A stretch of 64,000 bases of DNA from Gemmobacter aquatilis (GTDB lineage: Bacteria; Pseudomonadota; Alphaproteobacteria; Rhodobacterales; Rhodobacteraceae), in NCBI RefSeq assembly GCF_900110025.1, contig NZ_FOCE01000004.1, forward strand, positions 124,001-188,000. Reading direction: 5' to 3'. Shown here one piece after another: positions 1-7,520 of this stretch. The notes beneath the pieces were generated by a model. The model searched no databases and was not told the origin of the DNA. It was given only the letters and a program-made list of their open reading frames with translations. Both the position numbers and the translations under genes were made by a program. Numbering within the stretch: position 1 is the first letter of the stretch; each line of letters begins with the position of its first letter.

Positions 1-1
1 C

Positions 2-205
2 TGCCTGCCGTGCCACAACGAGAAGACCGCCAGCTTCGACAAGCCAGGCGGCCAGACATTTAGGCGCCGGTTCAAAGGGTTCGACGCGAACGGCAACCCG
101 ATTGACCCCTTCGATGCCTGGCATGGGGGGGCTTCAGGGACGGTGAACCCGCAGCAGAAGACCGGCGGAGTAAACAAGCGCAGACTTAATAACAAATGTA
201 GCTAA
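2..205 (+). CDS. HNH endonuclease, C-terminal part (phage packaging type), 5' truncated by the window
   Basis: Frame 2 is open from the window edge to TAA at 203-205 and gives 67 residues. It begins CLPCHNEKTA, the C-x-x-C-H-N segment seen at the metal-binding end of small phage HNH endonucleases. It ends in a basic, Gly/Asn-rich tail (KRRLNNKCS). In HK97-type packaging modules such a protein lies directly before the large terminase and supports terminase cleavage; here terL starts 18 bp downstream. The catalytic N-terminal half lies outside the window, so the family call rests on the CxxCHN motif and on position. Confidence 0.62.
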   Translation, partial: CLPCHNEKTASFDKPGGQTFRRRFKGFDANGNPIDPFDAWHGGASGTVNPQQKTGGVNKRRLNNKCS

Positions 206-223
206 AACAGAAGGTTATCTGGA

Positions 224-1882
224 ATGGGGCAGCGTGGGATCGGGGCGAAACCCAAACATCTGCATGTGGTGGAACAGCGCGCGCCGGACCTGTTCCACCC
301 CGAGGGCTTCCGCCCGCAACCTGCCGCGATGCCGTGGGATGCCCCCGGCCAGAGCCGCGTTGACCGCGTGGTGGCTTTTCTAGAATACCTGCCGATCACC
401 CAGGGCAAGCTGGCCGGGCAGAAGCTGCGCGTTCGCCCCTTCCAGCGCCGGTTTCTGGAAGCCGTCTATGCGGAAGACGACGAAGGCGGGCGCCCGGTGC
501 GCACTGCCGTCCTGTCGATGCCCCGCAAGAACGGCAAGACCCAGCTCGTCGCAGGCCTTGCCCTGTGCCACCTGCTTGGCCCCGAGGCCGAACAGCGCGG
601 CGAAATCTATGCCGCCGCGAACGACCGCTTCCAGTCGGGCAAGACCTTCAACGAAATCGTCGCCATCCTGGACGAACTGCCCGATCTGGACTCCCGCGTG
701 AACGTGACCAAGTTCCGCAAGGAAATCGAGGTGCTGGCAGGCCCCGGCAAGGGGTCGATCTTCGCTGCCTTGTCTGCCGATGCGGCGGGCAAGCATGGGC
801 TTTCGCCGTCCTTCATCGTCTATGACGAACTCGGGCAGGCCCCCAAGCGCGACCTTTACGAAGCCCTTGATACCGCCATGGGCGCCCGTGACAATCCGCT
901 GATGGTGGTGATTTCCACCCAGGCCGCCGACGATCACGCCATCATGTCGGAACTGGTCGATTACGGCCAGCGCCTGAACGCGGGCGAGATGGAAGACCCG
1001 GCCTTTCACCTGACCTTCTACGGCGCCACCGATCAGGATGACCCATGGCACCCCGACACCTGGGCGAAGGCCAATCCCGCCCTGGGCGATTTCCGCAGCC
1101 TGTCGGATGTGCAACGCCAGGCGGCGCAGGCGCAGCGGATGCCAAGTGCCGAACACAGCTTCCGCAACCTGATCCTGAACCAGCGCGTCAGCGCCCATGT
1201 GCGCTTCATCGCCAAGGCGGAATGGGACATGAACAGCGCCGCCCCCCGCGCCGATCTGCGCGGGTGCCCCTGCTTTGCCGGGCTGGACCTGTCGGCCAGC
1301 CGCGACCTGACGGCCTTTGTTCTGGTGTTCCCCGATGACGCAGGCGGGTTCGATGTGCTGCCGCGCTTCTACCTGCCCGAAGCGGGCCTGCGCGAAAAGG
1401 CCGAGGCGGATCGGGTGCCCTATGATGTCTGGGCGCGGCAAGGGCATCTGACGGCCATTCCCGGCGCGGTGGTCGATCCGTCTTTCGTGGCACAGGATAT
1501 TGCCGAGGCGGCGGCGGAATACGATCTGCAAGGGCTGGCCTATGACCGCTGGCGCATCGAGGATCTGAAACGCGAGCTGGCGAACATCGGCGCCGAACTG
1601 CCGCTGCGCGAATTCGGCCAGGGCTTCCGCGACATGGCCCCGGCCATCGACACGCTGGAACGGCTGGTGGCCGAAGGCAAGCTGCGCCATGGCGGTAACC
1701 CGATCCTGACCATGTGCGCCAGCAACGCAGTTATCGAACGGGACGCGGCGGGCAATAGGAAGCTGGCCAAGCATAAGAGCACGGGCCGAATAGACGGGAT
1801 GGTGGCTCTTGCCATGGCCCTGGCCGCATCTGGGCGGGTTGAGGAGGCGGCAATTCCTGCGTGTCTGGCGGAGTTTCTTTAG
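224..1882 (+). CDS. terL: Phage terminase large subunit
   Basis: This 552-residue ATPase-nuclease would cut concatemeric DNA and drive it into the prohead. The deviant Walker A is PRKNGKT at residues 100-106. The Walker B acidic pair is in FIVYDE (about 197-202), and ISTQ near 230-233 is the coupling motif. The C-terminal RNase H-like nuclease starts at GLDLS with Asp355. Length fits the Terminase_1 family. No small terminase is recognisable next to it. The last 150 bp are overlapped antisense by the gene ending at 1731. It follows an HNH gene, but it is separated from the capsid block by a divergent regulatory unit, which is an unusual layout. Confidence 0.93.
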   Translation: MGQRGIGAKPKHLHVVEQRAPDLFHPEGFRPQPAAMPWDAPGQSRVDRVVAFLEYLPITQGKLAGQKLRVRPFQRRFLEAVYAEDDEGGRPVRTAVLSMPRKNGKTQLVAGLALCHLLGPEAEQRGEIYAAANDRFQSGKTFNEIVAILDELPDLDSRVNVTKFRKEIEVLAGPGKGSIFAALSADAAGKHGLSPSFIVYDELGQAPKRDLYEALDTAMGARDNPLMVVISTQAADDHAIMSELVDYGQRLNAGEMEDPAFHLTFYGATDQDDPWHPDTWAKANPALGDFRSLSDVQRQAAQAQRMPSAEHSFRNLILNQRVSAHVRFIAKAEWDMNSAAPRADLRGCPCFAGLDLSASRDLTAFVLVFPDDAGGFDVLPRFYLPEAGLREKAEADRVPYDVWARQGHLTAIPGAVVDPSFVAQDIAEAAAEYDLQGLAYDRWRIEDLKRELANIGAELPLREFGQGFRDMAPAIDTLERLVAEGKLRHGGNPILTMCASNAVIERDAAGNRKLAKHKSTGRIDGMVALAMALAASGRVEEAAIPACLAEFL

Positions 1883-2327
1883 GCTGCTTGAACTCGACTG
1901 CGGGAATAGGTTGGTCGGGCGCTACCGAGCTTGGCCAAATAGAGTAGACTGCAAGCAGTAAACCAATGATCCCCACGAAAAGTGAGATCGCAGAAAGACG
2001 CGCCGGTATCCACACATATGGATCACGGTGGCATAAGTACCACCTGTTTGCCTCAAACCAATTTGCAGGTTCAACCTTTAGGGATACTCTTTCTCCAACC
2101 AGCAACTCTCCGAGTTCTTGCCTGACATCGTAGTCGATTTGGACTATATCTTGGCCCAACTCGTGCCCAAGCCCGATGACATAGGTTTTTTTCCCCCCCA
2201 TCGTTGTAAGCTTCAAGAGTTTGTGACGCTTTTGGCCTTGTCTAGCGGATTCTGCCAATCGCGCGCGCCAGCGGCCAACTTCAGCAATAGGAAGGCGCTT
2301 AACAGTATATTCTGAAAAATTTGACAT
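1731..2327 (-). CDS. Hypothetical membrane-anchored protein of the phage element
   Basis: This 198-residue protein is not recognised. Residues about 1-105 are mixed charged/polar, and one hydrophobic segment (ISLFVGIIGLLLAVYSIW, about residues 112-130) should span the membrane. A Pro-rich tail follows. Its first codon follows the stop of the XRE repressor gene directly (TAA then ATG), so the two should be co-transcribed. Upstream of about 1885 the DNA is clearly more AT-rich than its neighbours, as expected for a recently acquired accessory gene. The last 152 bp run antisense through the terminase 3' end, so the Pro-rich C terminus may be only a by-product of readthrough to the first stop. 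A superinfection or immunity accessory role is possible but unproven. Confidence 0.6.
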   Translation of the reverse strand: MSNFSEYTVKRLPIAEVGRWRARLAESARQGQKRHKLLKLTTMGGKKTYVIGLGHELGQDIVQIDYDVRQELGELLVGERVSLKVEPANWFEANRWYLCHRDPYVWIPARLSAISLFVGIIGLLLAVYSIWPSSVAPDQPIPAVEFKQPKETPPDTQELPPPQPAQMRPGPWQEPPSRLFGPCSYAWPASYCPPRPVR

Positions 2328-2549
2328 TTAGCGCTTCAGCCTCACCCCAACCCCTCCGCCATTCTCCGGGATGAAATCTACACCTGCCGCTTCAAGGGCG
2401 GCTTGAATAGCTTCAACTGTGGCCGCCCGAAGCTCCTCACCACGTTCCAGTCTCGCAATCGTATCCGGCGATACCGATGCGAGCCTAGCAAGATCCCTGA
2501 CGCCCAAGCCGGTTGCCGCGCGGGCCATTTTGCATTGCGTTCCGTTCAA
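2328..2549 (-). CDS. XRE-family helix-turn-helix repressor of the phage element
   Basis: The 73-residue protein is almost only a lambda-type HTH. The helix-turn-helix covers residues about 17-37 (GVRDLARLASVSPDTIARLERG), and a recognition-helix SPDTI precedes the typical LERGEELR. It should bind the two near-identical sites at 2551 and 2600, one of which directly abuts its start codon. It is the first gene of a leftward unit with the membrane protein at 1731-2327 and is divergent from the gene at 2639. A start at codon 8 (MARAAT) is possible, but the upstream QCKMARAA segment is common in this family, so the longer form is kept. Confidence 0.85.
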   Translation of the reverse strand: MNGTQCKMARAATGLGVRDLARLASVSPDTIARLERGEELRAATVEAIQAALEAAGVDFIPENGGGVGVRLKR

Positions 2550-2550
2550 A

Positions 2551-2617
2551 TCGTAACACCGTTCTGATTTGTGTTGACCTGCGCGACGGCATTAGCGTAT
2601 CGTAACAGTGTTCTGAT
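2551..2617. promoter_or_regulatory. Paired operator sites between divergent phage transcripts
   Basis: Two 18-bp sites, 2551-2568 and 2600-2617, share TCGTAACANNGTTCTGAT and differ at two bases. Each contains the small palindrome AAC-N3-GTT. Spacing is 49 bp start to start, close to five helical turns. One site lies beside the XRE start codon and the other overlaps the rightward -10, as expected for a repressor controlling both directions. Confidence 0.62.
2575..2603 (+). promoter_or_regulatory. Candidate sigma-70 promoter for the rightward phage genes
   Basis: TTGACC (2575-2580) is followed after 17 bp by TATCGT (2598-2603). The second operator covers the -10, and the first downstream gene starts at 2639. 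Confidence 0.5.
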
Positions 2618-2638
2618 AAACCCGCAACGGAGCCTGTC

Positions 2639-2830
2639 ATGCCGAACCCTGTTCCGGCAGCCGCAATCGGCTTGCCTTCTGCCCGCCTGCACGAAATCCA
2701 CGATTGCCTCGCCCTGGCGCTGGACGCGACCGAAAGTCCGGACGGCTACCCCCAGCCCCTGCGCGAAGCCCGCAGCTACATGCGCGCCGCCCTGCGCCAG
2801 ACCGAACGCCTGATGGGGGATCGCGCATGA
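2639..2830 (+). CDS. Small hypothetical phage protein
   Basis: A 63-residue, mostly helical protein that I do not recognise. It has a GGAG ribosome site at about 2629-2632 in front of ATG. Its stop overlaps the ATG of the next gene (ATGA at 2827-2830), so the pair should be translationally coupled. Position directly after the repressor-controlled promoter suggests an early regulatory or accessory role, but no motif supports a specific function. Confidence 0.6.
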   Translation: MPNPVPAAAIGLPSARLHEIHDCLALALDATESPDGYPQPLREARSYMRAALRQTERLMGDRA

Positions 2831-3237
2831 ACCGCCGCCTGATCCTCGCCGCGCCCGGCCTGCTGGCCGCCCCGCTGATCGCCCGCGCCAGCCATGCCGA
2901 TGCCGAGCTGCTGCACCATTACCGCGCATGGGGGCAGGCGAAACGTGACTGGTATCGGCTGGCCGATATGCCTGGGCATGTAAACTGGGACACCCCGGAA
3001 ATGCTGGACGCCACGCGGCGCGAGGATGAAGCCTTTGATGCAATGACGGCGACACCGGCCCGGACCATGGCAGGCATCGCCGTGCTGGCCACGCTGATGT
3101 GGGATGCCACCGGCCCAGGAGCTGGCCCCGGCCACCCTGAATATGCAGTGGAAGCTGCTTACCATGGCAACCGCCCCACTCTCGCCTTGTGGCGCTCGGC
3201 CACGGGGCGCGACGATCACCCGCCGTTGATCCGGTAA
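2827..3237 (+). CDS. Hypothetical exported phage-element protein with Tat-like leader
   Basis: A 136-residue protein starting at the ATG that overlaps the previous stop. An open frame continues upstream to 2704, but that part only shadows the previous gene. The N terminus reads MNRRLIL, then a hydrophobic AAPGLLAAPLIA stretch and a Ser-His-Ala cleavage-like site near residue 24. This looks like a signal peptide with a twin-arginine pair, though the pair sits very close to the start for a classical Tat leader. The rest is soluble and unrecognised. An exported product inside a phage module is unusual; it could be an envelope or exclusion factor. Confidence 0.58.
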   Translation: MNRRLILAAPGLLAAPLIARASHADAELLHHYRAWGQAKRDWYRLADMPGHVNWDTPEMLDATRREDEAFDAMTATPARTMAGIAVLATLMWDATGPGAGPGHPEYAVEAAYHGNRPTLALWRSATGRDDHPPLIR

Positions 3238-3265
3238 TGCTTCATGTGAGAAAAACACACATGGC

Positions 3266-3293
3266 TTGACGCCAGCATCATGCGAGTGATACT
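3266..3293 (+). promoter_or_regulatory. Candidate promoter giving a leaderless transcript
   Basis: TTGACG (3266-3271), a 16-bp spacer and GATACT (3288-3293) predict a start near 3300, one or two bases before the ATG at 3302. No Shine-Dalgarno sequence precedes that ATG. Confidence 0.42.
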
Positions 3294-3301
3294 CATATAG
3301 A

Positions 3302-3922
3302 ATGAAACCCGGACCCTTCGTCACCCTTCTTGCCCTACTTGCCCGAGTGGATGAAAAAACCCTCTCGGTTCTGGCACGCGCGCTGCGTGATGCTGATCTG
3401 CTGGACAAGGGCGGGCGCGGGCGCAGCGGGATCGAGGTTGATGCAGCCTATCTGGCAACGGTCCTGATCGCGCGCATGGGCACGGACAAGCCTGCGCGTG
3501 CCGTTGAGGCCTTTCAGCGCTTCGCTGGAATGCAGCTTCTGAATACCGGAATGCACGGTGAGGTTGCTTCGCTGCTGCCCGATCCCGATCACAGTCTTCT
3601 GGATTTCATGGTGCGAATCTGTGACCCCGCACTTGATCTGAATGTCACGCCCGAATTTGAGGTTTCCTTCGTCGGAGCGGCGGCTGTGGACGTGATCCGC
3701 GCCGGGAAAACCGTGCTGATGTATGGGGACCGCGCGGGGCTGGAACATGATGCGGCTGCACTTGCAGAGGCGCAGGGCGATGCCGAGCGGGAGGAGAAAA
3801 TCCTTTTCCGCGCATACATGGGCAAAAATGCACTGCATGGGATTGTCGAAAGCCGCAGCTTCACTTCGACGTGGCTGCAAGGTCTGAAATCCATGGTCTT
3901 CGCCGCGCGCGGTGGGGGCTAA
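3302..3922 (+). CDS. Hypothetical phage protein upstream of the capsid gene
   Basis: This 206-residue protein is not recognised. The first 60 residues look like a helical DNA-binding region with a basic turn (KGGRGRSG, about 37-44). The remainder is mixed alpha/beta with a central hydrophobic FVGAAAVDVI segment. It has its own candidate promoter and probably no leader. A gap of 80 bp separates it from the capsid gene. A small terminase or regulator would be expected somewhere in this module and this is one possible candidate, but nothing in the sequence proves it. Confidence 0.6.
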   Translation: MKPGPFVTLLALLARVDEKTLSVLARALRDADLLDKGGRGRSGIEVDAAYLATVLIARMGTDKPARAVEAFQRFAGMQLLNTGMHGEVASLLPDPDHSLLDFMVRICDPALDLNVTPEFEVSFVGAAAVDVIRAGKTVLMYGDRAGLEHDAAALAEAQGDAEREEKILFRAYMGKNALHGIVESRSFTSTWLQGLKSMVFAARGGG

Positions 3923-4002
3923 CCTGAGAATCCGGCCAGCGGGGCACGTCGCCAAACAATCCCCCGCTGGCCTTCCACCTTAACCCCTTTGGAGAATCAA
4001 GG

Positions 4003-5250
4003 ATGACTTCCCTTAACACGTTGCGCGAGACCCGCGCAGCCCGCATTGCTGAAATGCGCGGCCTGACCAATACAGCCCAGACCGCAAATCGTGACATGGA
4101 CGAAGGCGAGCGCAAGCGCTTCGACGCCCTCGAAACCGAAGTGCGCAGCCTGTCCAGCCGGATCAGCGATGCCGAGAAGCTGGCAGAATTCGAGCGGTTC
4201 GAGGCCCAGGGTGAACCGCTGGGCGGCGCCGAAATGCGGCGCGAGCTGCGCGGCTATTCCTTCGCCAAGGCGGTTGCCGAAAGCATGGCAGGGCGCCTGA
4301 CCGGACTGGAAGCCGAAGTTCATGCTGAGCTGTCGCGGGGGCGGGAGGCGCGCGGGGTGATGATCCCCGCCGAAGTGCTGTTCGAGGCCCGCGCCCTGAC
4401 CACCACGGCGCCGGTGGGCGTTCCGGGGGGCAATCTGGTGGGCACCGATCTGGCACCGATCACCGACCGCCGTCGCCCCGGCCTGAAAATCGAGGCCATG
4501 GGCGCCACGGTGCTGCGCGGCCTGACCGGCAATCTGGATCTGCCGCGCTTGGCGCAATCGGGTTCTGCCCACTGGATTGCGGAACACACCAACACCACCC
4601 GCTCCGATGCCGGTTTCTCGAAAGTCAGCATGGGGCCGAAGACGGTTTCGGCGGAATACGAAATCAGCCGGCGGATGCTGCTGCAATCCCAGACCGCGCT
4701 GGAACCGCTGCTGCGCGCCGATCTGGCCTTCCTGCTGTCGCAGAAGATGGACGCGGCGGCGATCAAGGGCGGCGGCACCAACGAGCCGGTGGGCATCCTC
4801 GAAACTGCGGATGTGGTGCAATTGGCGAATGCCGCCCTGTCGTCGGACCTGACCGCCGATCTGATTTCGGCGTTGGAAGTGGACGATGTGACCGGCACCA
4901 CGGCTTTTCTGACCAACCCGCGGGTGATGAACGTCGCGCGGAAGCTGAAAGACACGGACGGGCATATCTTCACCCAGGCCGAACTGTTCCATAACCAGCG
5001 CGTGGAAGCCACCAATCAGGTGCCCTTCACCACGGCTGCCGTGGTTGATCCGGCTGCCGCTGCCAAATACCCGCTGATCTATGGCGAATGGGCCAGCCTG
5101 TATCTGGGCTACTGGTCCGGTATCGACCTGCTGGTGAACCCCTATCACACGGATGTGGCTTCGAAAGGCGGCGTCCTTCTTCATGCCTTCCTCGACTGCG
5201 ATGTCGTGGTGCGGCACCCGGAAGGCTTCGTCTGGGCAGAGATCGACTGA
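4003..5250 (+). CDS. Major capsid protein, HK97 fold
   Basis: A 415-residue HK97-type capsid protein that should assemble the icosahedral head. Residues about 1-70 are charged and helical (LRETRAARIAEMRGL and later LSSRISDAEKL), matching the delta-domain scaffold that the prohead protease removes. The body contains the family-typical GSAHWIAEH and EYEISRRML segments, and the C terminus ends in a VVRHPEGFVWAEID-like strand. GGAGA at 3992-3996 lies ahead of ATG. Its stop overlaps the connector start (TGATG), so translation is coupled. The matching protease lies two genes downstream instead of upstream as in classical HK97-like modules. Confidence 0.93.
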   Translation: MTSLNTLRETRAARIAEMRGLTNTAQTANRDMDEGERKRFDALETEVRSLSSRISDAEKLAEFERFEAQGEPLGGAEMRRELRGYSFAKAVAESMAGRLTGLEAEVHAELSRGREARGVMIPAEVLFEARALTTTAPVGVPGGNLVGTDLAPITDRRRPGLKIEAMGATVLRGLTGNLDLPRLAQSGSAHWIAEHTNTTRSDAGFSKVSMGPKTVSAEYEISRRMLLQSQTALEPLLRADLAFLLSQKMDAAAIKGGGTNEPVGILETADVVQLANAALSSDLTADLISALEVDDVTGTTAFLTNPRVMNVARKLKDTDGHIFTQAELFHNQRVEATNQVPFTTAAVVDPAAAAKYPLIYGEWASLYLGYWSGIDLLVNPYHTDVASKGGVLLHAFLDCDVVVRHPEGFVWAEID

Positions 5251-5546
5251 TGCCGGTTCCAGATCCGCTGATCCTCCTCGATGAGGCCAAGCGCCACCTG
5301 CGCATTGATTCCGACGATGATCTTCTTGCAGTCGAGGGCATGGTTGAAGCGGCTCTGGAATATCTCGCCTCGATTGGAGTCAGCCTCGATTACGACCTTT
5401 TCGAAAACCCCATGCCCGCCCCGCTCAAACAGGCCGCCCTGATGCTGGTGGCCCGCTTCTACGGCAGGCGCGGCGAAGATGAGCCGATCGGGCTTGATCC
5501 CGTGATTGATCGCCTGATTGCGCCCTACCGGGAGATTGCCCTGTGA
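5250..5546 (+). CDS. gp6-like head-tail connector protein
   Basis: A 98-residue protein starting at the ATG that overlaps the capsid stop; an open frame runs upstream to 5088 but only shadows the capsid gene. LDEAKRHLRID near the N terminus, the acidic DDDLL, and the C-terminal LMLVARFYGRRGE are hallmarks of the HK97 gp6 family, which forms the ring between portal and tail. The presence of a connector implies that a tail must be attached, although no tail gene is visible here. Confidence 0.87.
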   Translation: MPVPDPLILLDEAKRHLRIDSDDDLLAVEGMVEAALEYLASIGVSLDYDLFENPMPAPLKQAALMLVARFYGRRGEDEPIGLDPVIDRLIAPYREIAL

Positions 5547-6085
5547 AACACGAACACCGCGCAATGGCCGCTGAGCTGCGCACCAAGGGCCGCAAGCTGG
5601 AAGGCTATGCGGCCACCTTCAATACCGAAGCCCGGATTGCCGGTGCCTTCACAGAAGTCATCGCGCCCGGCGCCTTCGCGGGTTCCTTGCGGGCCGGGAG
5701 CGATATTCTGGCGCTGGCCGATCATGATCCGACCCGCGTTCTGGGCCGCACCATGTCCAAGACCCTGCGCCTGGCCGAAGACAGCCGGGGGCTGACCTTC
5801 GAAATCGACCTGCCCGATACCCAGGCAGGCCGCGACGTGCTGGCGCTGGCCGAACGCGGCGATCTGGGCGGCATGTCCTTCGGCTTCACCGCGACCGACG
5901 AACGCCGCGACGGTGACCGCCGCATCTTGCGCGCGGTTGATCTGTTCGAGGTGTCGGTGGTGTCGGCATGGCCCGCCTATCCCGAGACCACGGTTCAAGC
6001 ACGCTGGAAGCCTGTCGGCCATATCGCTCTGGCACATGCTCAACGCGTGATCCGCATCATGGAGGCGCAGCAATGGGCCTCCTGA
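5543..6085 (+). CDS. HK97-family prohead maturation protease
   Basis: A 180-residue serine protease of the U35 family that would trim the capsid delta domain. It starts at GTG overlapping the connector stop (GTGA). Visible catalytic elements are His61 in LADHDPTRVLGRT and Ser112 in GGMSFGF, with the acidic DLFEVS (about 134-139) in the expected third position. Its 3' end overlaps the portal start by 13 bp. It should act on the capsid protein encoded two genes upstream. Confidence 0.9.
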   Translation: MKHEHRAMAAELRTKGRKLEGYAATFNTEARIAGAFTEVIAPGAFAGSLRAGSDILALADHDPTRVLGRTMSKTLRLAEDSRGLTFEIDLPDTQAGRDVLALAERGDLGGMSFGFTATDERRDGDRRILRAVDLFEVSVVSAWPAYPETTVQARWKPVGHIALAHAQRVIRIMEAQQWAS

Positions 6086-7278
6086 ACCGCCTGATGGGCC
6101 GCGAGGCCCGCAGCATTGTGCCGACCTCCGATCCCTACCTGGCCGAGGTCTTCGGCCAGAACGGCGGCGCGCTGGTCCATGTGGACCCGGCCCGCGCATC
6201 TGGCCTGGCCGTGGCGCATCGCTGCGTTACCCTGGTAGCGGAGCTGATGGCCAGCGTTCCGCTGTTTGTCTACCGCCACGGCGCGCGCGGCAGCCGAGAT
6301 AGGGCCTCTGATCATCCGGCCTATTCCGTTCTGCACGATTCCCCGAATGGCCAGATGACCGCCTTCGAATTCCGCGAGGCGATGATTGCCAATGTGCTGG
6401 TGCATGGCAACGCCTATGCCGAAGTCGAACGTGACGGGCGCGGCCAGGTCATCGGCCTGCATCTGATCGACCCGCGCGGCGTGACGGTGGAACGGCTGCG
6501 CACCTCCGGGCGGCTGCGCTACACCGTGGCCGGGGTGCCGGGTCGGGTGCTGCTGCAAGGCGAGGTTCTGCATGTGCGCTACCGGCTGGCGCCCAATGGC
6601 GTCATGGGCCTGTCGCCCATTCAGATTGCCCGCGAGACCTTCGGCCTTGCCCTGTCGCAACAGGATGCCGCCGCCAAGCAGGCCGCCAAGGGCTTTCGTC
6701 CCGAGGGCGCGGTGGTCTTCGCGCAGTCGATCAACCCGAGCCAGAAAGTCGATGTGCTGGACAAGCTGCGCCAGAAGATCGAACGGAATGACAGCACCTC
6801 GGGCATTCTGGTTCTGGATGGCGGCGCCGACTGGAAGCCCTTCGCCTTCAGCTCCAAGGATTCGGAATTTCTGGAAAGCCGCAAGCTGACCGCGCTGGAC
6901 GTGTGTCGAGTCTTCGGTGTGCCGCCTTCGGCTGCGGGCATCACCGACAATGCGACCTATTCCAATATCGGGGAGGAAAGCCGCGCGCTGGTGCAACGCT
7001 GCCTCGCCCCCATGGCCAAGCGCATCGAGCAGGCCATGAACATGGCCCTGCTGACCCCCGAAGCCCGCCGCACGTTCTTTATCGAACACGATCTGGCGGG
7101 CCTGCTGCGCGGCGATCTGGGCGCCCGCTACGCCGCTTACCGGATCGGCAGGGATGGCGGATGGCTGAGCCCGAACGAAATCCGCAAGCTGGAAAACATG
7201 CCCGAAATCGAAGGCGGCGATGAATATCTTTCGCCCCTCAACATGACCGCCCTTGGTAAGGAGGGGACCGAAGCATGA
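6073..7278 (+). CDS. Phage portal protein
   Basis: A 401-residue HK97-family portal that would form the dodecameric DNA gate at one capsid vertex. The start is the ATG of MGLLNRLMG, inside the end of the protease gene; a longer frame from 5968 is only overlap. The family-typical GLSPIQIARE (about residues 178-187), LDGGADWKPFAFSSKDSEFLE, and the VFGVPPS plus NIGEE segments are all present. Its stop overlaps the next start (ATGA). In canonical modules the portal follows terL; here it is last of the head genes. Confidence 0.92.
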   Translation: MGLLNRLMGREARSIVPTSDPYLAEVFGQNGGALVHVDPARASGLAVAHRCVTLVAELMASVPLFVYRHGARGSRDRASDHPAYSVLHDSPNGQMTAFEFREAMIANVLVHGNAYAEVERDGRGQVIGLHLIDPRGVTVERLRTSGRLRYTVAGVPGRVLLQGEVLHVRYRLAPNGVMGLSPIQIARETFGLALSQQDAAAKQAAKGFRPEGAVVFAQSINPSQKVDVLDKLRQKIERNDSTSGILVLDGGADWKPFAFSSKDSEFLESRKLTALDVCRVFGVPPSAAGITDNATYSNIGEESRALVQRCLAPMAKRIEQAMNMALLTPEARRTFFIEHDLAGLLRGDLGARYAAYRIGRDGGWLSPNEIRKLENMPEIEGGDEYLSPLNMTALGKEGTEA

Positions 7279-7520
7279 GGAAACAACGCGAAATCTACGG
7301 CGACCGCCCGCCGTCCTTCCTCGCAAAATCCACCTTGGCGGCTGAGCTGGATGTGAGTGAATCGACGGTAGATAGCTGGGTAGAACGGGGCATCCTGCCA
7401 CAGCCGATCCGTTGCGGCGCAACCCCGCGTTGGTCCTGGGCGGAAGTGCAGGCGTCCATGTCGCAACGGGCACAGGCAGAGACTGACCCCTTCATGGCCG
7501 GTGTGAACAATGTCCGCTAA
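7275..7520 (+). CDS. AlpA-like helix-turn-helix regulator or excisionase
   Basis: An 81-residue winged-helix type DNA-binding protein: FLAKSTLAAELDVSESTVDSW is a MerR/AlpA HTH and WSWAEVQASM the following wing and helix. Proteins of this kind activate satellite transcription or act as excisionases. The start overlaps the portal stop (ATGA), and the end overlaps the integrase by 11 bp, so it is expressed with both. The position directly before the integrase favours an excision-control role; AlpA-type regulators are also typical of phage satellites. Confidence 0.78.
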   Translation: MRKQREIYGDRPPSFLAKSTLAAELDVSESTVDSWVERGILPQPIRCGATPRWSWAEVQASMSQRAQAETDPFMAGVNNVR

